Below, piece by piece: positions 25,668 through 34,852 of a DNA stretch of 64,000 nt. The notes below the pieces were generated by a model that was given only the letters and a program-made list of their open reading frames with translations, had not been told where the DNA came from and did not search any database. Source of the stretch: an uncultured Nitrospira sp. (GTDB lineage Bacteria; Nitrospirota; Nitrospiria; Nitrospirales; Nitrospiraceae); contig CABVRX010000020.1 in assembly GCA_902500825.1 (NCBI GenBank), positions 1 through 64,000 of the forward strand, read 5' to 3'. How positions within the stretch are numbered: position 1 is the stretch's first letter; every line of letters begins with the position of its first letter. A program made the position numbers and the translations under genes.

Positions 25668-27949
25668 GAAACGGCCTTTTGACCACCCGCCAGACGCAAG
25701 TATTCCTTGTAGCTACGTAGGACGCGTTTGACGTATTGCCTCGTCTCCTGATACTGGATCAGCTCGACGAATTCATCCTCACTCCGGCCCCGATAGGTTG
25801 CCGCCCAGGTCCCCACAGCGATTGGACCGGCATTGTACGCCGCGATCGTCTGCACCATATTGCCGGCAAACTGCGTAAACAGTTGCTCGACATACCGAGC
25901 CCCGATTCGGATATTGATCTCTTGATCGAACAAATCTTCTCGGGATAGACTCGGAAGACGGTGCTGTTGCGCCACGGCGTTAGCGGTGGCAGGCATGACC
26001 TGCATCAATCCGATCGCCCCGACACGCGAGACCGCCCTCCAATCATATTGACTTTCCTCCCGAATGATCGCTGCGACAAGAAACGGATCAACCCCGTTGG
26101 CTCCCGACATTTTAATCGTGGGAATCAATCCGGTTGGATAGGCCACATTCCAAAGTCCATTTGCGACCGTTCCACCGGTTCGCTCCAACTTCTCACGGAA
26201 TCGAGACCGCACCAGGCGTAGGGCATGATGATAGGCACCCACCTCGTTCAACATCACCGATAACGCCCCCAACACCTCGGGGTCACGACTATACCGATCT
26301 GTCAACGCACCGAGCTCTCGCGCGGCATCGCGATCGAGACCGAGTGTTCTGAGTTCCACTGCCCGTCGGTACGCGGGCTGTTGCTCGATCTGCATGCGAC
26401 CGCTTGTCTGATTGTCCTGAACCAACGTCTGGGTTACCTCGGAGACGAGCTGAGTGGATGAGGCAGCGACGACGGATCCTTCCCCTTTCGTCTGCCCGGA
26501 AATCGACAGGTCTGTGCGTTCGCGCGCCAACTGACAGTAGTAGGTGTACGGAAAGCGCTGACAGAGCAGTACAAACGCCTCTTTTGACTTCACATCTTCC
26601 ACTTGGCCATAAGAACGGGCAATCCAGTAGAGCGCCTGGGGTTCAACGTCGCTGTCCTTCTGATCGACGATCTGCTGCCACACGGTGATCGCCTCCCGAT
26701 AACGAGCCGTTCGGTAAAGCACCCACCCTTCCCGCCAGTAGGCCTCCACTCGTTGAGAAGCCAGCTCTCCGAACTTGGACACCTGTCGATACCTTGCGAT
26801 CGCTTCATCGAACCGCGCCTCATCTTCCAACCAGATCCCGGCAAATAAATTGAGCTGCCCTTTCTGTTCCGGAGTCATCGTTCGTTTCGAGAGCGTTCGG
26901 CAGAGATCCAATAACTTCTCCCCAAGTCCCTGCCTGAGATAGACCCTCGCGAGCCACACGGTCGCTTCATCCGCCCGAGCTCCTTGTTCAGCAGTCAGCG
27001 CATGAAAGGTGTCGCGTGCCTGATCGTAAAGTTTCAACCGAACTTGGGCGATTCCCAATTTGAATTTGGCATCGATGCGGTGTGGAGAAACCGTGTCTCG
27101 CGTCAAGAACTTTTTCAACTCCTCGATCGCCTCCGCATGGAGCGACTGCCCCAGGAAAGCTTGGGCGCGCTCATAATACATGTCGGGCGTCGCTGCCCAC
27201 TGTACTCCCCCAATATTGCCTCCAAGCAGAGTCTCGGCTTCCTTGGCCTCTTTTGTCTGCGGAAACTTCGTCCAAAGCTGCTTCAGCGTTTCTCGTCCTT
27301 CCGTCAATTGATTCTCTCGAAGATAACAAGACGCCAACCGCAACCAAGCCTGAGAGATCTGCGAGTCCTTATCATTGCCATTGACGGCCTTGCCGAACCA
27401 AGACACAGCGTCGGGACAGCTGGACGCCTGGTACCACGCTTCTCCGGCACGGAGCGCCGCCTGATTGAGCAGAGTGGAATCGGGGACCGCTTGCGCCACT
27501 CCCTCGAACATCCCGGCCGCTTCCTTAGCGTCTCCCAAGCGCAGCAAAGCCTCTCCGATCCAGAGTCGAACATAATCGTCGAGCGCGGGAAAGTCCCGCT
27601 GGGCTGCCCGAAGGTAGGGCAGAGCGCCCGCGGGATTCCGATCGATCAAGATCACCCCGGACAGCAACCCGGCACGTTTGGCCCACTGCGTGGCGGGAAA
27701 TCCCTCCATGACCTTTCGGAGACGTTCCAGCTTGAGCGCCACAACCTGATCCTTCGTCAACGTGTGACCCAGGCGCTCCTTCGGCCAGGCCGCTGCCGCA
27801 AAACAATCCTCCGCAGTCGTACAGCCATTGGTCGTCGATTGTTCGGACGTCTCAACTTGCGCCGTATATCCGTCGCTAACGAGAAAACATCCGAGCACGA
27901 GCGCCAACCCGCAACCACCGATCGAACGATAGATGTGATAGGTTTTCAT
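25664..27949 (-). CDS. soluble lytic murein transglycosylase (Slt70-like) with TPR superhelix
   Basis: Periplasmic peptidoglycan-cleaving enzyme. A signal peptide ('GLALVLGCFLVSDGYTAQ') is followed by about 500 residues of TPR-like helical repeats. The C-terminal SLT domain shows catalytic Glu in 'AAIIREESQYDWRAVSRVGAIGLMQVMPATA', 'DQEINIRIGARYVEQLF' and 'TIAAYNAGPIAV'. It makes 1,6-anhydromuropeptides. ATG at 27949 is preferred to a GTG-type codon at 27976. About 760 residues, slightly longer than E. coli Slt. Confidence 0.93.
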   Translation of the reverse strand: MKTYHIYRSIGGCGLALVLGCFLVSDGYTAQVETSEQSTTNGCTTAEDCFAAAAWPKERLGHTLTKDQVVALKLERLRKVMEGFPATQWAKRAGLLSGVILIDRNPAGALPYLRAAQRDFPALDDYVRLWIGEALLRLGDAKEAAGMFEGVAQAVPDSTLLNQAALRAGEAWYQASSCPDAVSWFGKAVNGNDKDSQISQAWLRLASCYLRENQLTEGRETLKQLWTKFPQTKEAKEAETLLGGNIGGVQWAATPDMYYERAQAFLGQSLHAEAIEELKKFLTRDTVSPHRIDAKFKLGIAQVRLKLYDQARDTFHALTAEQGARADEATVWLARVYLRQGLGEKLLDLCRTLSKRTMTPEQKGQLNLFAGIWLEDEARFDEAIARYRQVSKFGELASQRVEAYWREGWVLYRTARYREAITVWQQIVDQKDSDVEPQALYWIARSYGQVEDVKSKEAFVLLCQRFPYTYYCQLARERTDLSISGQTKGEGSVVAASSTQLVSEVTQTLVQDNQTSGRMQIEQQPAYRRAVELRTLGLDRDAARELGALTDRYSRDPEVLGALSVMLNEVGAYHHALRLVRSRFREKLERTGGTVANGLWNVAYPTGLIPTIKMSGANGVDPFLVAAIIREESQYDWRAVSRVGAIGLMQVMPATANAVAQQHRLPSLSREDLFDQEINIRIGARYVEQLFTQFAGNMVQTIAAYNAGPIAVGTWAATYRGRSEDEFVELIQYQETRQYVKRVLRSYKEYLRLAGGQKAVS

Positions 27950-28104
27950 GACGACCCTGCCGACACATACCCGCATTCATTATATACGGAGCTGTCCGCA
28001 ATGGAAGAAGTTTCAGGCCCCCATGATGGGCATGGCCATATGCGGTATGACTTCCGCTATGATAGGCTTCATCCTTTGAAGATGATGATAGTGCGGACTT
28101 ATCC

Positions 28105-29187
28105 ATGGCCCCTCCCGCTACCGTGACAACGCTCTTGAGTCTCACCGAGCCTCAAATGGTGAAGTTTGTCCGCGCGCAGCGCTGGCCTGACTATCGTGCA
28201 ACTCAAATCTTGCGCTGGATCTATCAACGACGGCTTCGAACGATCACCGACATGACCGATCTTCCTATGCACGATCGCACGACGTTGTCTCAATCCACCA
28301 CGATCGGGCGCTCAACCCATGTCACGACGTTGTCATCCCAGGACGGAACACGGAAATTGCTGTTGACTCTCAGCGACGGCCTGTCGATTGAAGCGGTACT
28401 GATCCCGGATGAGGATCGGCTGACGCTCTGCGTGTCGACTCAAGTCGGTTGTATGTTGGATTGTGGTTTCTGCCTGACCGGTCGAATGGGGCTTAAACGC
28501 AATCTTAAGCTTCACGAAATCATCGATCAAATCCTGACCGCGCAAGACCTGCTGAGTGCCGATGAACACATCACGAATCTCGTGTTCATGGGGATGGGGG
28601 AACCTCTGGCCAATTTGGAGAGTCTCAAGGCTGCTGTGACCGCCTTGATCAACAAGCCATGGGGTCTGGGATGGTCGCGTAGACGTGTGACCGTATCGAC
28701 GGCTGGGCTGGCGGCCCGCCTTTCGGATGTCGCAGCACTTGGCGTGAACCTCGCGATCTCGCTCAATGCCACCACCGAAGATCAGCGGCGGGAGTTGATG
28801 CCCGCAGTCAGCGAGATCGCTTCACTGAGATCGCTCCTGGCTGCCTGTCGTCGCTACCCGCTCGCCCCTCATCAACGGCTGACCTTCGAATATGTATTGC
28901 TTGCCGGCGTAAACGACCATGCGGCTGATGCCAGCCGACTGGTACAATTGCTGAGCGGCATGCGGTGCAAGGTCAATTTGATTCCGTTCAATGAGTTCCC
29001 CGGCAGCCTGTTTCATCGTCCGTCCGAACAGGCGGTGCTCCGTTTTCAATCCATTCTCCGCGATGCCGGAGTCGATGCGTTTGTTCGAAAGAGCCGAGGA
29101 CGGGACGTTCTCGGTGCCTGCGGACAACTTGGAGACCTCCCTAACACCCCGCCCCTTTCCTTGACACCCATCGAAACTCGTTGCTAG
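28105..29187 (+). CDS. rlmN: 23S rRNA/tRNA adenine-C2 methyltransferase RlmN
   Basis: Radical-SAM enzyme methylating A2503 of 23S rRNA and A37 of some tRNAs. The cluster motif is CMLDCGFC (C-x3-C-x2-C) in 'CVSTQVGCMLDCGFCLTG', with 'FMGMGEPLANLESLKAAV' (GEP), 'RRRVTVSTAGLA' and 'SLNATTEDQRRELMP'. The C-terminal 'RKSRGRDVLGACGQL' carries the second catalytic Cys. N-terminal 'YRATQILRWIYQ' is the family's RNA-binding domain. Complete at 360 residues. Confidence 0.97.
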   Translation: MAPPATVTTLLSLTEPQMVKFVRAQRWPDYRATQILRWIYQRRLRTITDMTDLPMHDRTTLSQSTTIGRSTHVTTLSSQDGTRKLLLTLSDGLSIEAVLIPDEDRLTLCVSTQVGCMLDCGFCLTGRMGLKRNLKLHEIIDQILTAQDLLSADEHITNLVFMGMGEPLANLESLKAAVTALINKPWGLGWSRRRVTVSTAGLAARLSDVAALGVNLAISLNATTEDQRRELMPAVSEIASLRSLLAACRRYPLAPHQRLTFEYVLLAGVNDHAADASRLVQLLSGMRCKVNLIPFNEFPGSLFHRPSEQAVLRFQSILRDAGVDAFVRKSRGRDVLGACGQLGDLPNTPPLSLTPIETRC

Positions 29188-29190
29188 CAT
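29161..29190 (+). promoter_or_regulatory. promoter for the M16 peptidase operon
   Basis: TTGACA at 29161-29166 and TAGCAT at 29185-29190 are separated by 18 bp. It lies within the last codons of rlmN, so the peptidase genes can be transcribed independently. Confidence 0.55.
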
Positions 29191-29208
29191 GACCACTCCT
29201 ACTTCATC

Positions 29209-30588
29209 ATGACCATGCGGACTACTCTGAATCATTGGCCCACCCATCTCGTAGCGGCGCTCCTCGTCCTCGGCTCGACCTCGATCTCGCTCGGAGCAGA
29301 ACCGAGCGAGTACATCCTCTCAAACGGTATGAAAGTACTGCTGATCGAAGTTCCTAAGGCTCCGGTGGCCACCGTGCAGGTGTGGTACAAAGTCGGTTCG
29401 CGAAACGAGGTGATGGGACGAGCCGGACTTTCACACATGCTTGAGCACATGATGTTCAAAGGAACGGCACGGTATCCGAAGGGCTCGTTTTCCAGAATCG
29501 TCAGAAAAAACGGCGGAATCGACAATGCGTTTACAGGACAAGACTTTACCGCATATTTTGAGAATGTGGCGGCAGATCGCGTCGGCCTCGTTCTCGAACT
29601 GGAGGCCGATCGGATGCAGGGCCTCATTCTTAACCACGGCGAATTTCAGACCGAGCGCGACGTCGTAAAAGAAGAACGCCGCCTCAGATCAGAAGATGAC
29701 CCGCAGGGCGCACTGGTTGAAGCACTGTTTGCCCAGGCCTTCCTCAGCCATCCGTACCATTGGCCCGTCATCGGATGGTTCGCCGATCTCGATGCGATGT
29801 CTCTCGAAGACTTGCATCGCCACTATGACACCTTTTACTCACCCAACAATGCGACCCTCGTAGTCGTGGGGGATATCAAGGCCGACACTCTACTTCCAGC
29901 AATCAAACGTCTGTTTGAACCGATCCCCAGAGGTCCCTCGCCCAAGCAGACCCTGCCACCGGAACCAGCACAGCGAGGTGAACGCCGTTTTCTCCTGAAA
30001 CGCGAAGCGCAGGTACCGTCTGTCATGATGGGGTTTCGTGTACCCAACTATTCGAGCGAGGACTCGTATGCCCTCGAGATTCTCGAATCAATCCTGTCTC
30101 ATGGAAAAAGCTCTCGGCTCTACCAGAGCTTGGTCTACGATCAAAAGAATTCGTTGACCGTCGGCGCCGAGTACAGTGTGTTGCAGACAGATCCCGGCCT
30201 CTTTTATTTCTATTCATTGGTGAATCCCAATTCGAAGGTTGAAGGGGTCGAAGAGGCCATCGCGCGCGAGATTGTTCGGCTCCAGAATGAGCCCCCGTCC
30301 GAACTGGAACTTCAGCGGGCCAAGAACCAAGTAGAAGCGGCGCGTATCTTCGAGCAAGATTCGAATTTTCGCCATGCCATGTTGATGGGACAGGCGGAAT
30401 CCGTCGGCGCCGGCTGGCGGCGGATCGACCAATTCGTGGAACGTATCCGTGCGGTTACCGCAAAAGACATCCAGCGTGTTGCGAAGCAGTATCTTACCCA
30501 GGACAATCGGACTGTCGGAATTCTCATTCCTTCACCCTCTCTCCCTCCAGACCCGATCCCCACAACCGGCCATGAGGGGAAGTCATAG
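29209..30588 (+). CDS. M16-family zinc metallopeptidase, catalytic subunit
   Basis: Periplasmic pitrilysin/MPP-like peptidase of 459 residues. After a signal peptide ('LVAALLVLGSTSISLGAE') comes the inverted zinc motif H-x2-E-H in 'GLSHMLEHMMFKG' (about residue 82) with the downstream Glu in 'ERDVVKEERRLRSEDDP'. The C-terminal inactive M16 half includes 'YQSLVYDQKNSLTVGAEYS'. It is the first of two tandem M16 genes; the second lacks the motif, so the pair resembles heterodimeric bacterial M16 enzymes. Confidence 0.93.
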   Translation: MTMRTTLNHWPTHLVAALLVLGSTSISLGAEPSEYILSNGMKVLLIEVPKAPVATVQVWYKVGSRNEVMGRAGLSHMLEHMMFKGTARYPKGSFSRIVRKNGGIDNAFTGQDFTAYFENVAADRVGLVLELEADRMQGLILNHGEFQTERDVVKEERRLRSEDDPQGALVEALFAQAFLSHPYHWPVIGWFADLDAMSLEDLHRHYDTFYSPNNATLVVVGDIKADTLLPAIKRLFEPIPRGPSPKQTLPPEPAQRGERRFLLKREAQVPSVMMGFRVPNYSSEDSYALEILESILSHGKSSRLYQSLVYDQKNSLTVGAEYSVLQTDPGLFYFYSLVNPNSKVEGVEEAIAREIVRLQNEPPSELELQRAKNQVEAARIFEQDSNFRHAMLMGQAESVGAGWRRIDQFVERIRAVTAKDIQRVAKQYLTQDNRTVGILIPSPSLPPDPIPTTGHEGKS

Positions 30589-30595
30589 AAACACC

Positions 30596-31981
30596 ATGAT
30601 CGAGCTGAGAGTCCAGAGACACCATTCTCTTGCCCGTCGATCCATTCGACAGTGGTCGCTCACCAGCATGGCGATGCTGGCCCTGTGCTGGGTGTGTGCC
30701 GCGGAACCGGTTGATGCCGCGGACATTTCACCTACGAGATTTACCACCCCGAATGGGATCACTGTGCTCGTACTCGAACAACATTTTCTCCCGATCGTTG
30801 AAATCCATGCCCTCATCAAGGCAGGCTCAGCACAAGATCCTCCGGATAAAGCCGGTCTGGCGAATTTAGTCGCCAGCCTTCTCGATGAAGGCACAACATC
30901 CAGATCCTCCAAACAGCTCGCCGAACAAATTGACTTTGTCGGTGGTTCGTTGGGGGCTCAGGCGGACGAAGATTTCACGACCTCGTCGGCCCGCATCCTG
31001 AAGAAAGACATCGATCTCGGGTTCACTCTCCTCGCCGATATTCTTCAGCGTCCCGCTTTCCCCAAGCAAGAATTCGAACGAGTCAGATCGCAGATCCTGG
31101 GAGAAATTTCCAGCGATAACGACGATCCTGGGCATGTCGCGATGAAAGCCTTTAATCAGTTGGTCTTTCAGAATCATCCCTATCGTTGGCCGGTCAACGG
31201 GACGGAGGAGACGTTGGGCAAGGTCACCTTGGCGGATGTGCAGAACTTCTACGCCAAAGAGTATCTTCCCAATCAAGTCATCCTCACTATTGTCGGTGAC
31301 GTCACGGTGGAACAAGCGACGACGCTCGTCCAAACCCATTTCGGATCCTGGAAGAAAGGGGTAGTGCAATCGAGAACGGTTAAGAAGCCGACTGTCGTCG
31401 ACAAAAAGCTCGTGCAGCTTCTTGAAAAGGATCTTACCCAATCGACCATCGTAATAGGTCACCATGGAATCAGTCGCACCAACCCGGATTTTTACGCGGT
31501 TACCGTCATGAATCATGTGTTAGGAGCCGGAGGGTTCTCATCCCGACTTATGGATACCATTCGCGACAAGCAGGGGCTCGCCTACGGCATTACTAGTCAT
31601 TACGACGCTCGATCGATGCCTGGTTCTTTCTGGATCAACCTCCAGACCCGCACCGAAACCACCAATCAGGCCATCACCGGCGTCTTAGCGGAAATGAAGG
31701 CGATTCGAGAGGCGCCGGTCAGCGATCAGGAATTGGCCGATGCCAAAGCATTTTTGATGGGTAGCTTCCCCCTACGGCTGGATTCCACGGCCAAGCTGGC
31801 GCAAGTCTTGGCACAAGTGGAGTTTTTTGGGTTGGGATTCGACTATTTTAGTCAGTACCCAAAATGGATTGAACGAGTGACGAAAGAGGATGTGCAGCGC
31901 GTGGCAAGACAGTATCTGGACCCTCAGCACTACGCACTCGTCGTGGTCGGCAATATCGCGAAGGCCAAAGTCCGCCAATAG
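30596..31981 (+). CDS. M16-family peptidase-like protein lacking the zinc motif
   Basis: A 461-residue exported partner of the preceding gene (7-bp gap). The signal peptide is 'SLTSMAMLALCWVCAAEPVDAAD'. Where the catalytic H-x2-E-H should be, the sequence reads 'LANLVASLLDEGT', so zinc cannot be bound in the usual way. The substrate-binding C-terminal half is well kept ('SSRLMDTIRDKQGLAYGITSHYDARSMPG'). The role is probably as non-catalytic subunit of a heterodimeric protease. ATG at 30596 is preferred because GAGGGGAAG lies upstream. Confidence 0.9.
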   Translation: MIELRVQRHHSLARRSIRQWSLTSMAMLALCWVCAAEPVDAADISPTRFTTPNGITVLVLEQHFLPIVEIHALIKAGSAQDPPDKAGLANLVASLLDEGTTSRSSKQLAEQIDFVGGSLGAQADEDFTTSSARILKKDIDLGFTLLADILQRPAFPKQEFERVRSQILGEISSDNDDPGHVAMKAFNQLVFQNHPYRWPVNGTEETLGKVTLADVQNFYAKEYLPNQVILTIVGDVTVEQATTLVQTHFGSWKKGVVQSRTVKKPTVVDKKLVQLLEKDLTQSTIVIGHHGISRTNPDFYAVTVMNHVLGAGGFSSRLMDTIRDKQGLAYGITSHYDARSMPGSFWINLQTRTETTNQAITGVLAEMKAIREAPVSDQELADAKAFLMGSFPLRLDSTAKLAQVLAQVEFFGLGFDYFSQYPKWIERVTKEDVQRVARQYLDPQHYALVVVGNIAKAKVRQ

Positions 31982-32001
31982 CTGACGGAAAAGCGTATAC
32001 T

Positions 32002-32811
32002 ATGCAACCGTCCCTTATCCAACAGAAACTCGATCGACTTCGAACTCTCCTGACCGAGATGGAGTCGGTCGTAGTGGCCTATTCCGGTGGAATCGACAGC
32101 ACCTTTGTTCTGAAAGTCGCGCACGACCAACTCCACGAGAAGACAGTCGGCATCACGGCCATCTCGCCGACGTTTCCATCTATTGAGTTGGAAGCTGCCG
32201 AACGAATCGCTCAGGAGATCGGCGCCCGCCATGAAACCGTGCAGACTGATCAGTTGGCTATTGATGACTTCGTGAGGAATGACGCGAATCGTTGTTTTCA
32301 TTGTAAGACCGACCTGTACCACCTTCTTGGGAAGGTGCGGCAATCAAGGTCCGCCGCGTACGTCGTTGATGGAACCAATCTGGACGATCTGGGTGATGAT
32401 CGTCCCGGCATCAAAGCCGCTCGGGAATGGGGCGTGCGCAGCCCACTCGTTGAAGCTGAACTGTCGAAAGCCGATATCCGCATACTTGCCAAGGAGCTTG
32501 GGCTTTCGAATTGGGACAAACCTGCCGCGGCCTGTCTTTCGTCAAGAATCCCGCGTGGGATCCCGATTACACTGGAGAAACTAAGCCGGGTTGAAGCAGC
32601 AGAAGCCGTGCTCCATCGTGAGGGGTTCCGTCATTTTCGAGTGCGAGATCATGATGAGATCGCGAGAATTGAATTGGCACAGGACGAACTCCTTCGGCTC
32701 ATGGAGTCAGATCGACATGCAGAAATCAGTGCGAGGTTGAAAGCACTGGGGTTCAAATTCGTAACGGTGGATTTGGAAGGCTATCGACCGGGTGGAGTCA
32801 CCCTGAGCTGA
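32002..32811 (+). CDS. larE: LarE-type ATP-dependent sacrificial sulfur transferase
   Basis: PP-loop protein of 269 residues. The ATP pyrophosphatase motif is 'VVVAYSGGIDSTFVLKVAHDQL', and 'KPAAACLSSRIPRG' contains the Cys that LarE enzymes sacrifice when sulfurating pyridinium dicarboxylate to make the nickel-pincer cofactor. 'VDGTNLDDLGDDRPG' is also typical. No larB, larC or racemase gene is nearby, so the downstream pathway is unclear. It starts 20 bp after the M16 gene. Confidence 0.88.
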   Translation: MQPSLIQQKLDRLRTLLTEMESVVVAYSGGIDSTFVLKVAHDQLHEKTVGITAISPTFPSIELEAAERIAQEIGARHETVQTDQLAIDDFVRNDANRCFHCKTDLYHLLGKVRQSRSAAYVVDGTNLDDLGDDRPGIKAAREWGVRSPLVEAELSKADIRILAKELGLSNWDKPAAACLSSRIPRGIPITLEKLSRVEAAEAVLHREGFRHFRVRDHDEIARIELAQDELLRLMESDRHAEISARLKALGFKFVTVDLEGYRPGGVTLS

Positions 32812-32818
32812 CTCCACC
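32791..32818. terminator. convergent-gene hairpin between larE and atpF
   Basis: A perfect 10-bp stem GGTGGAGTCA / TGACTCCACC with an 8-nt loop spans the larE stop codon, 17 bp before the atpF stop. It may stop transcription in both directions, but neither side has a T-run. Confidence 0.4.
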
Positions 32819-32834
32819 CGCAGATCACGGCACG

Positions 32835-33341
32835 TCAGCGTGGATGTGATTTCGAAAGAGCCTCGAGCGCTTCATCTGCGAATCTTCGCTGATCCGATTC
32901 GGTCAAGCTTCGCTGCACCACTTTTTCCGCCACCATAAGCGCAAGTTCGGTTGTTTGTGTTCGGATGTCCTGTAACGCTTTCCGCCGCTCTTGCTCAATC
33001 TCGCGCGTCGCATCACCCTTGATACGCTCCGCCTCCGCGGTCAACCGTTGTTCGTTTTCTTCGAGCAACCGTTGAGCGCGCTCTTTTGTCGCCGCGAGAA
33101 TAGCCTCGGCTTCCTTCCCCGCCGCGCTGAGCTTGGCTTCATACTCTTTGAGTCGTCGCTCGGCTTCGGACCGGTGTAGCTCGGCCTGATCCAGACTGTC
33201 TTTGATCTTCTTTTCACGCTCTTCCAAAGCACTCAAGATGCCGGGGAATGCATACTTATAGAGCACGAACAAGAGAATCCCGAACGAGATGACCTCCCAG
33301 AAAATCAATGAAGAAAAAAAGGTTGATTCAAACTGTGGCAT
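32835..33341 (-). CDS. atpF: ATP synthase F0 subunit b
   Basis: Peripheral-stalk subunit of 168 residues. One N-terminal membrane helix ('FFSSLIFWEVISFGILLFVLYKYAFPGIL') is followed by a long charged coiled coil ('EKKIKDSLDQAELHRSEAERRLKEYEAKLSAAGKEAEAIL'). It is the last gene of an F0-only operon (atpI-atpB-atpE-atpF); delta, alpha, gamma, beta and epsilon genes do not follow, since larE converges directly. Confidence 0.93.
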   Translation of the reverse strand: MPQFESTFFSSLIFWEVISFGILLFVLYKYAFPGILSALEEREKKIKDSLDQAELHRSEAERRLKEYEAKLSAAGKEAEAILAATKERAQRLLEENEQRLTAEAERIKGDATREIEQERRKALQDIRTQTTELALMVAEKVVQRSLTESDQRRFADEALEALSKSHPR

Positions 33342-33422
33342 GGTTTCTCCCAGGGAGGCTGAGGTTCAGGCTGAGGTTGAGTCCATTCCCTCCTCGGCCT
33401 TGACCTAAACCCAAACCTGCTC

Positions 33423-33656
33423 CTAGCCTTTGCGAAAGCCCATGATGATGAAGGCGATGACCAAGCCATACAACGCAATGGCTTCGACCAGCGCGAACCC
33501 GATCCACATATACTTCGTGACGCGAGCTTCTGCTTCAGGTTGGCGTGCCACCACTTCGATCATCTTCCCGAATATGTATCCGATCCCCACACCGGCCCCG
33601 GCAAATCCTGCCGCGGCACATCCCATACCGATCAACCCTGCTGCTGCTGAATCCAT
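33423..33656 (-). CDS. atpE: ATP synthase F0 subunit c
   Basis: Proteolipid ring subunit of 77 residues with two membrane helices ('GLIGMGCAAAGFAGAGVGIGYIFGKMIE' and 'WIGFALVEAIALYGLVIAFIIMGF') joined by a polar loop (ARQPEAEARV). The ion-binding carboxylate is Glu in 'FALVEAIALYG'. The helix-1 residues around it do not show the Na+-type Gln/Glu signature clearly, so a proton-driven ring is the likelier reading. Confidence 0.95.
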   Translation of the reverse strand: MDSAAAGLIGMGCAAAGFAGAGVGIGYIFGKMIEVVARQPEAEARVTKYMWIGFALVEAIALYGLVIAFIIMGFRKG

Positions 33657-33692
33657 TATGTCTTACTCCTCCCTTGGCTAAACCCGCATGCG

Positions 33693-34442
33693 CTAATGCG
33701 CGTGCTCGTCATGGCCGTGTAAATGAAACGCGTCTCCCAAATAGACGCACGTCAAGATAGTAAAAATATAGGCTTGAATGAACGCGATACCGAACTCCAG
33801 TCCGTATATCGCCACGGTAAAGACAAAGGGCAACCACCCGATCAACAGCCCTCCCCCGACCGTGAGGCTGAACAGCACCACGAGCATCACATGGCCTGCC
33901 GTCATATTCGCAAAAAGCCGAACAGCCAGTGAAACAGGCCTCGCCAACTGACTGATGATCTCGATCGGGATCATCAACGGCACCAGCCAACCAGGAGTTC
34001 CAGGCGGGATAAGAATCCCTAGAAACTTTGCCCCATGTAACCAGAATCCTAAAACCAAACTCAATCCATACACAACGCACGAGAAAACGGCCGTCACAAC
34101 AATTTGGCTCGTCACCGTATAGGTGCCTGGAATCAACCCGATATAATTGGAAAAAAGAATAAATAAGAAGAGCGTGGCGACGAACGGGAAAAATCGCATC
34201 CCATCCTTCCCCATCGTATCCAGGATCATGTTGCGAATGAACTCCACCATCATCTCCGCCAGGCTCTGTAACTTACCCGGCACCAGTTTGCGCGACGATC
34301 CTGCCATGATCATGAGGATCGCCGCTACGGCGATGATAATCCACATAAAGATCACGGCTTTATTGATGGAAATATCCAATCCACCAATCGACAGCGGAAT
34401 CCAATTGTGAAGTTCGAACTGATGAAGCGGACTTTCTTCCAT
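33693..34442 (-). CDS. atpB: ATP synthase F0 subunit a
   Basis: Membrane channel subunit of 249 residues with five to six helices. The essential Arg is in 'IEIISQLARPVSLAVRLFANMTAGH' (SLAVRLFAN). Other family landmarks are 'FSNYIGLIPG' and 'GLEFGIAFIQAYIFTILTCVYLGDAF' near the end. It follows atpI with a 2-nt gap and precedes atpE. Confidence 0.96.
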   Translation of the reverse strand: MEESPLHQFELHNWIPLSIGGLDISINKAVIFMWIIIAVAAILMIMAGSSRKLVPGKLQSLAEMMVEFIRNMILDTMGKDGMRFFPFVATLFLFILFSNYIGLIPGTYTVTSQIVVTAVFSCVVYGLSLVLGFWLHGAKFLGILIPPGTPGWLVPLMIPIEIISQLARPVSLAVRLFANMTAGHVMLVVLFSLTVGGGLLIGWLPFVFTVAIYGLEFGIAFIQAYIFTILTCVYLGDAFHLHGHDEHAH

Positions 34443-34444
34443 GA

Positions 34445-34690
34445 CTATTCCTGTTTATTTGCGTTGTCCGACGGGCCTTGCCACCGCTGTGCGGATCGAT
34501 AAGCGTTTCGCATCCCAGTCGCCAAACCGAAGACTAACCCGATGACGAGTCCCCAAGGAGTTGTCTCAAGGAGAAACGTATCGACGACCCATCCAAGCCC
34601 ACCTCCGACGATCAGCGCAGCCAGCAGTTCCGTTCCGATTCGAACGGCCTGACCGAGCCCCGCGTATAAGGGATCTTGTGGAGGGGGCAT
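34445..34690 (-). CDS. AtpI/AtpZ-like F0 assembly protein
   Basis: An 81-residue protein with two membrane helices ('LLAALIVGGGLGWVVDTFLL' and 'GLVIGLVFGLATGMRNAYR'), typical of the AtpI/AtpZ family encoded first in ATP synthase operons and thought to aid c-ring assembly or Mg2+ supply. The ATG at 34690 is used because the promoter at 34750-34779 places the transcript start downstream of a possible ATG at 34765. Confidence 0.83.
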   Translation of the reverse strand: MPPPQDPLYAGLGQAVRIGTELLAALIVGGGLGWVVDTFLLETTPWGLVIGLVFGLATGMRNAYRSAQRWQGPSDNANKQE

Positions 34691-34749
34691 CCCAAACCCA
34701 CGGAAGGCGAGAGCACATGAGCAGAACTCTGCCCCTGATGGGGTTCGCA

Positions 34750-34779
34750 ATTTAAGCAAAACCATGCTTGGAATGTCAA
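34750..34779 (-). promoter_or_regulatory. promoter of the F0 ATP synthase operon
   Basis: On the reverse strand TTGACA (34779-34774) and TTAAAT (34755-34750) are separated by 18 bp. It rules out the upstream ATG at 34765 as the atpI start if it is the main promoter. Confidence 0.6.
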
Positions 34780-34852
34780 GCGGTTAGAGGTCTATGCGCG
34801 TAGAAACCGCTGCGGTATAGTGGACTCTCTTCGTGCCGGAGATGTATGGACC

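Noticed and set aside
32791-32818. Calling the larE-atpF hairpin a confirmed intrinsic terminator
   Set aside because: The stem is perfect but no T-run follows on either strand; kept only as a tentative terminator.
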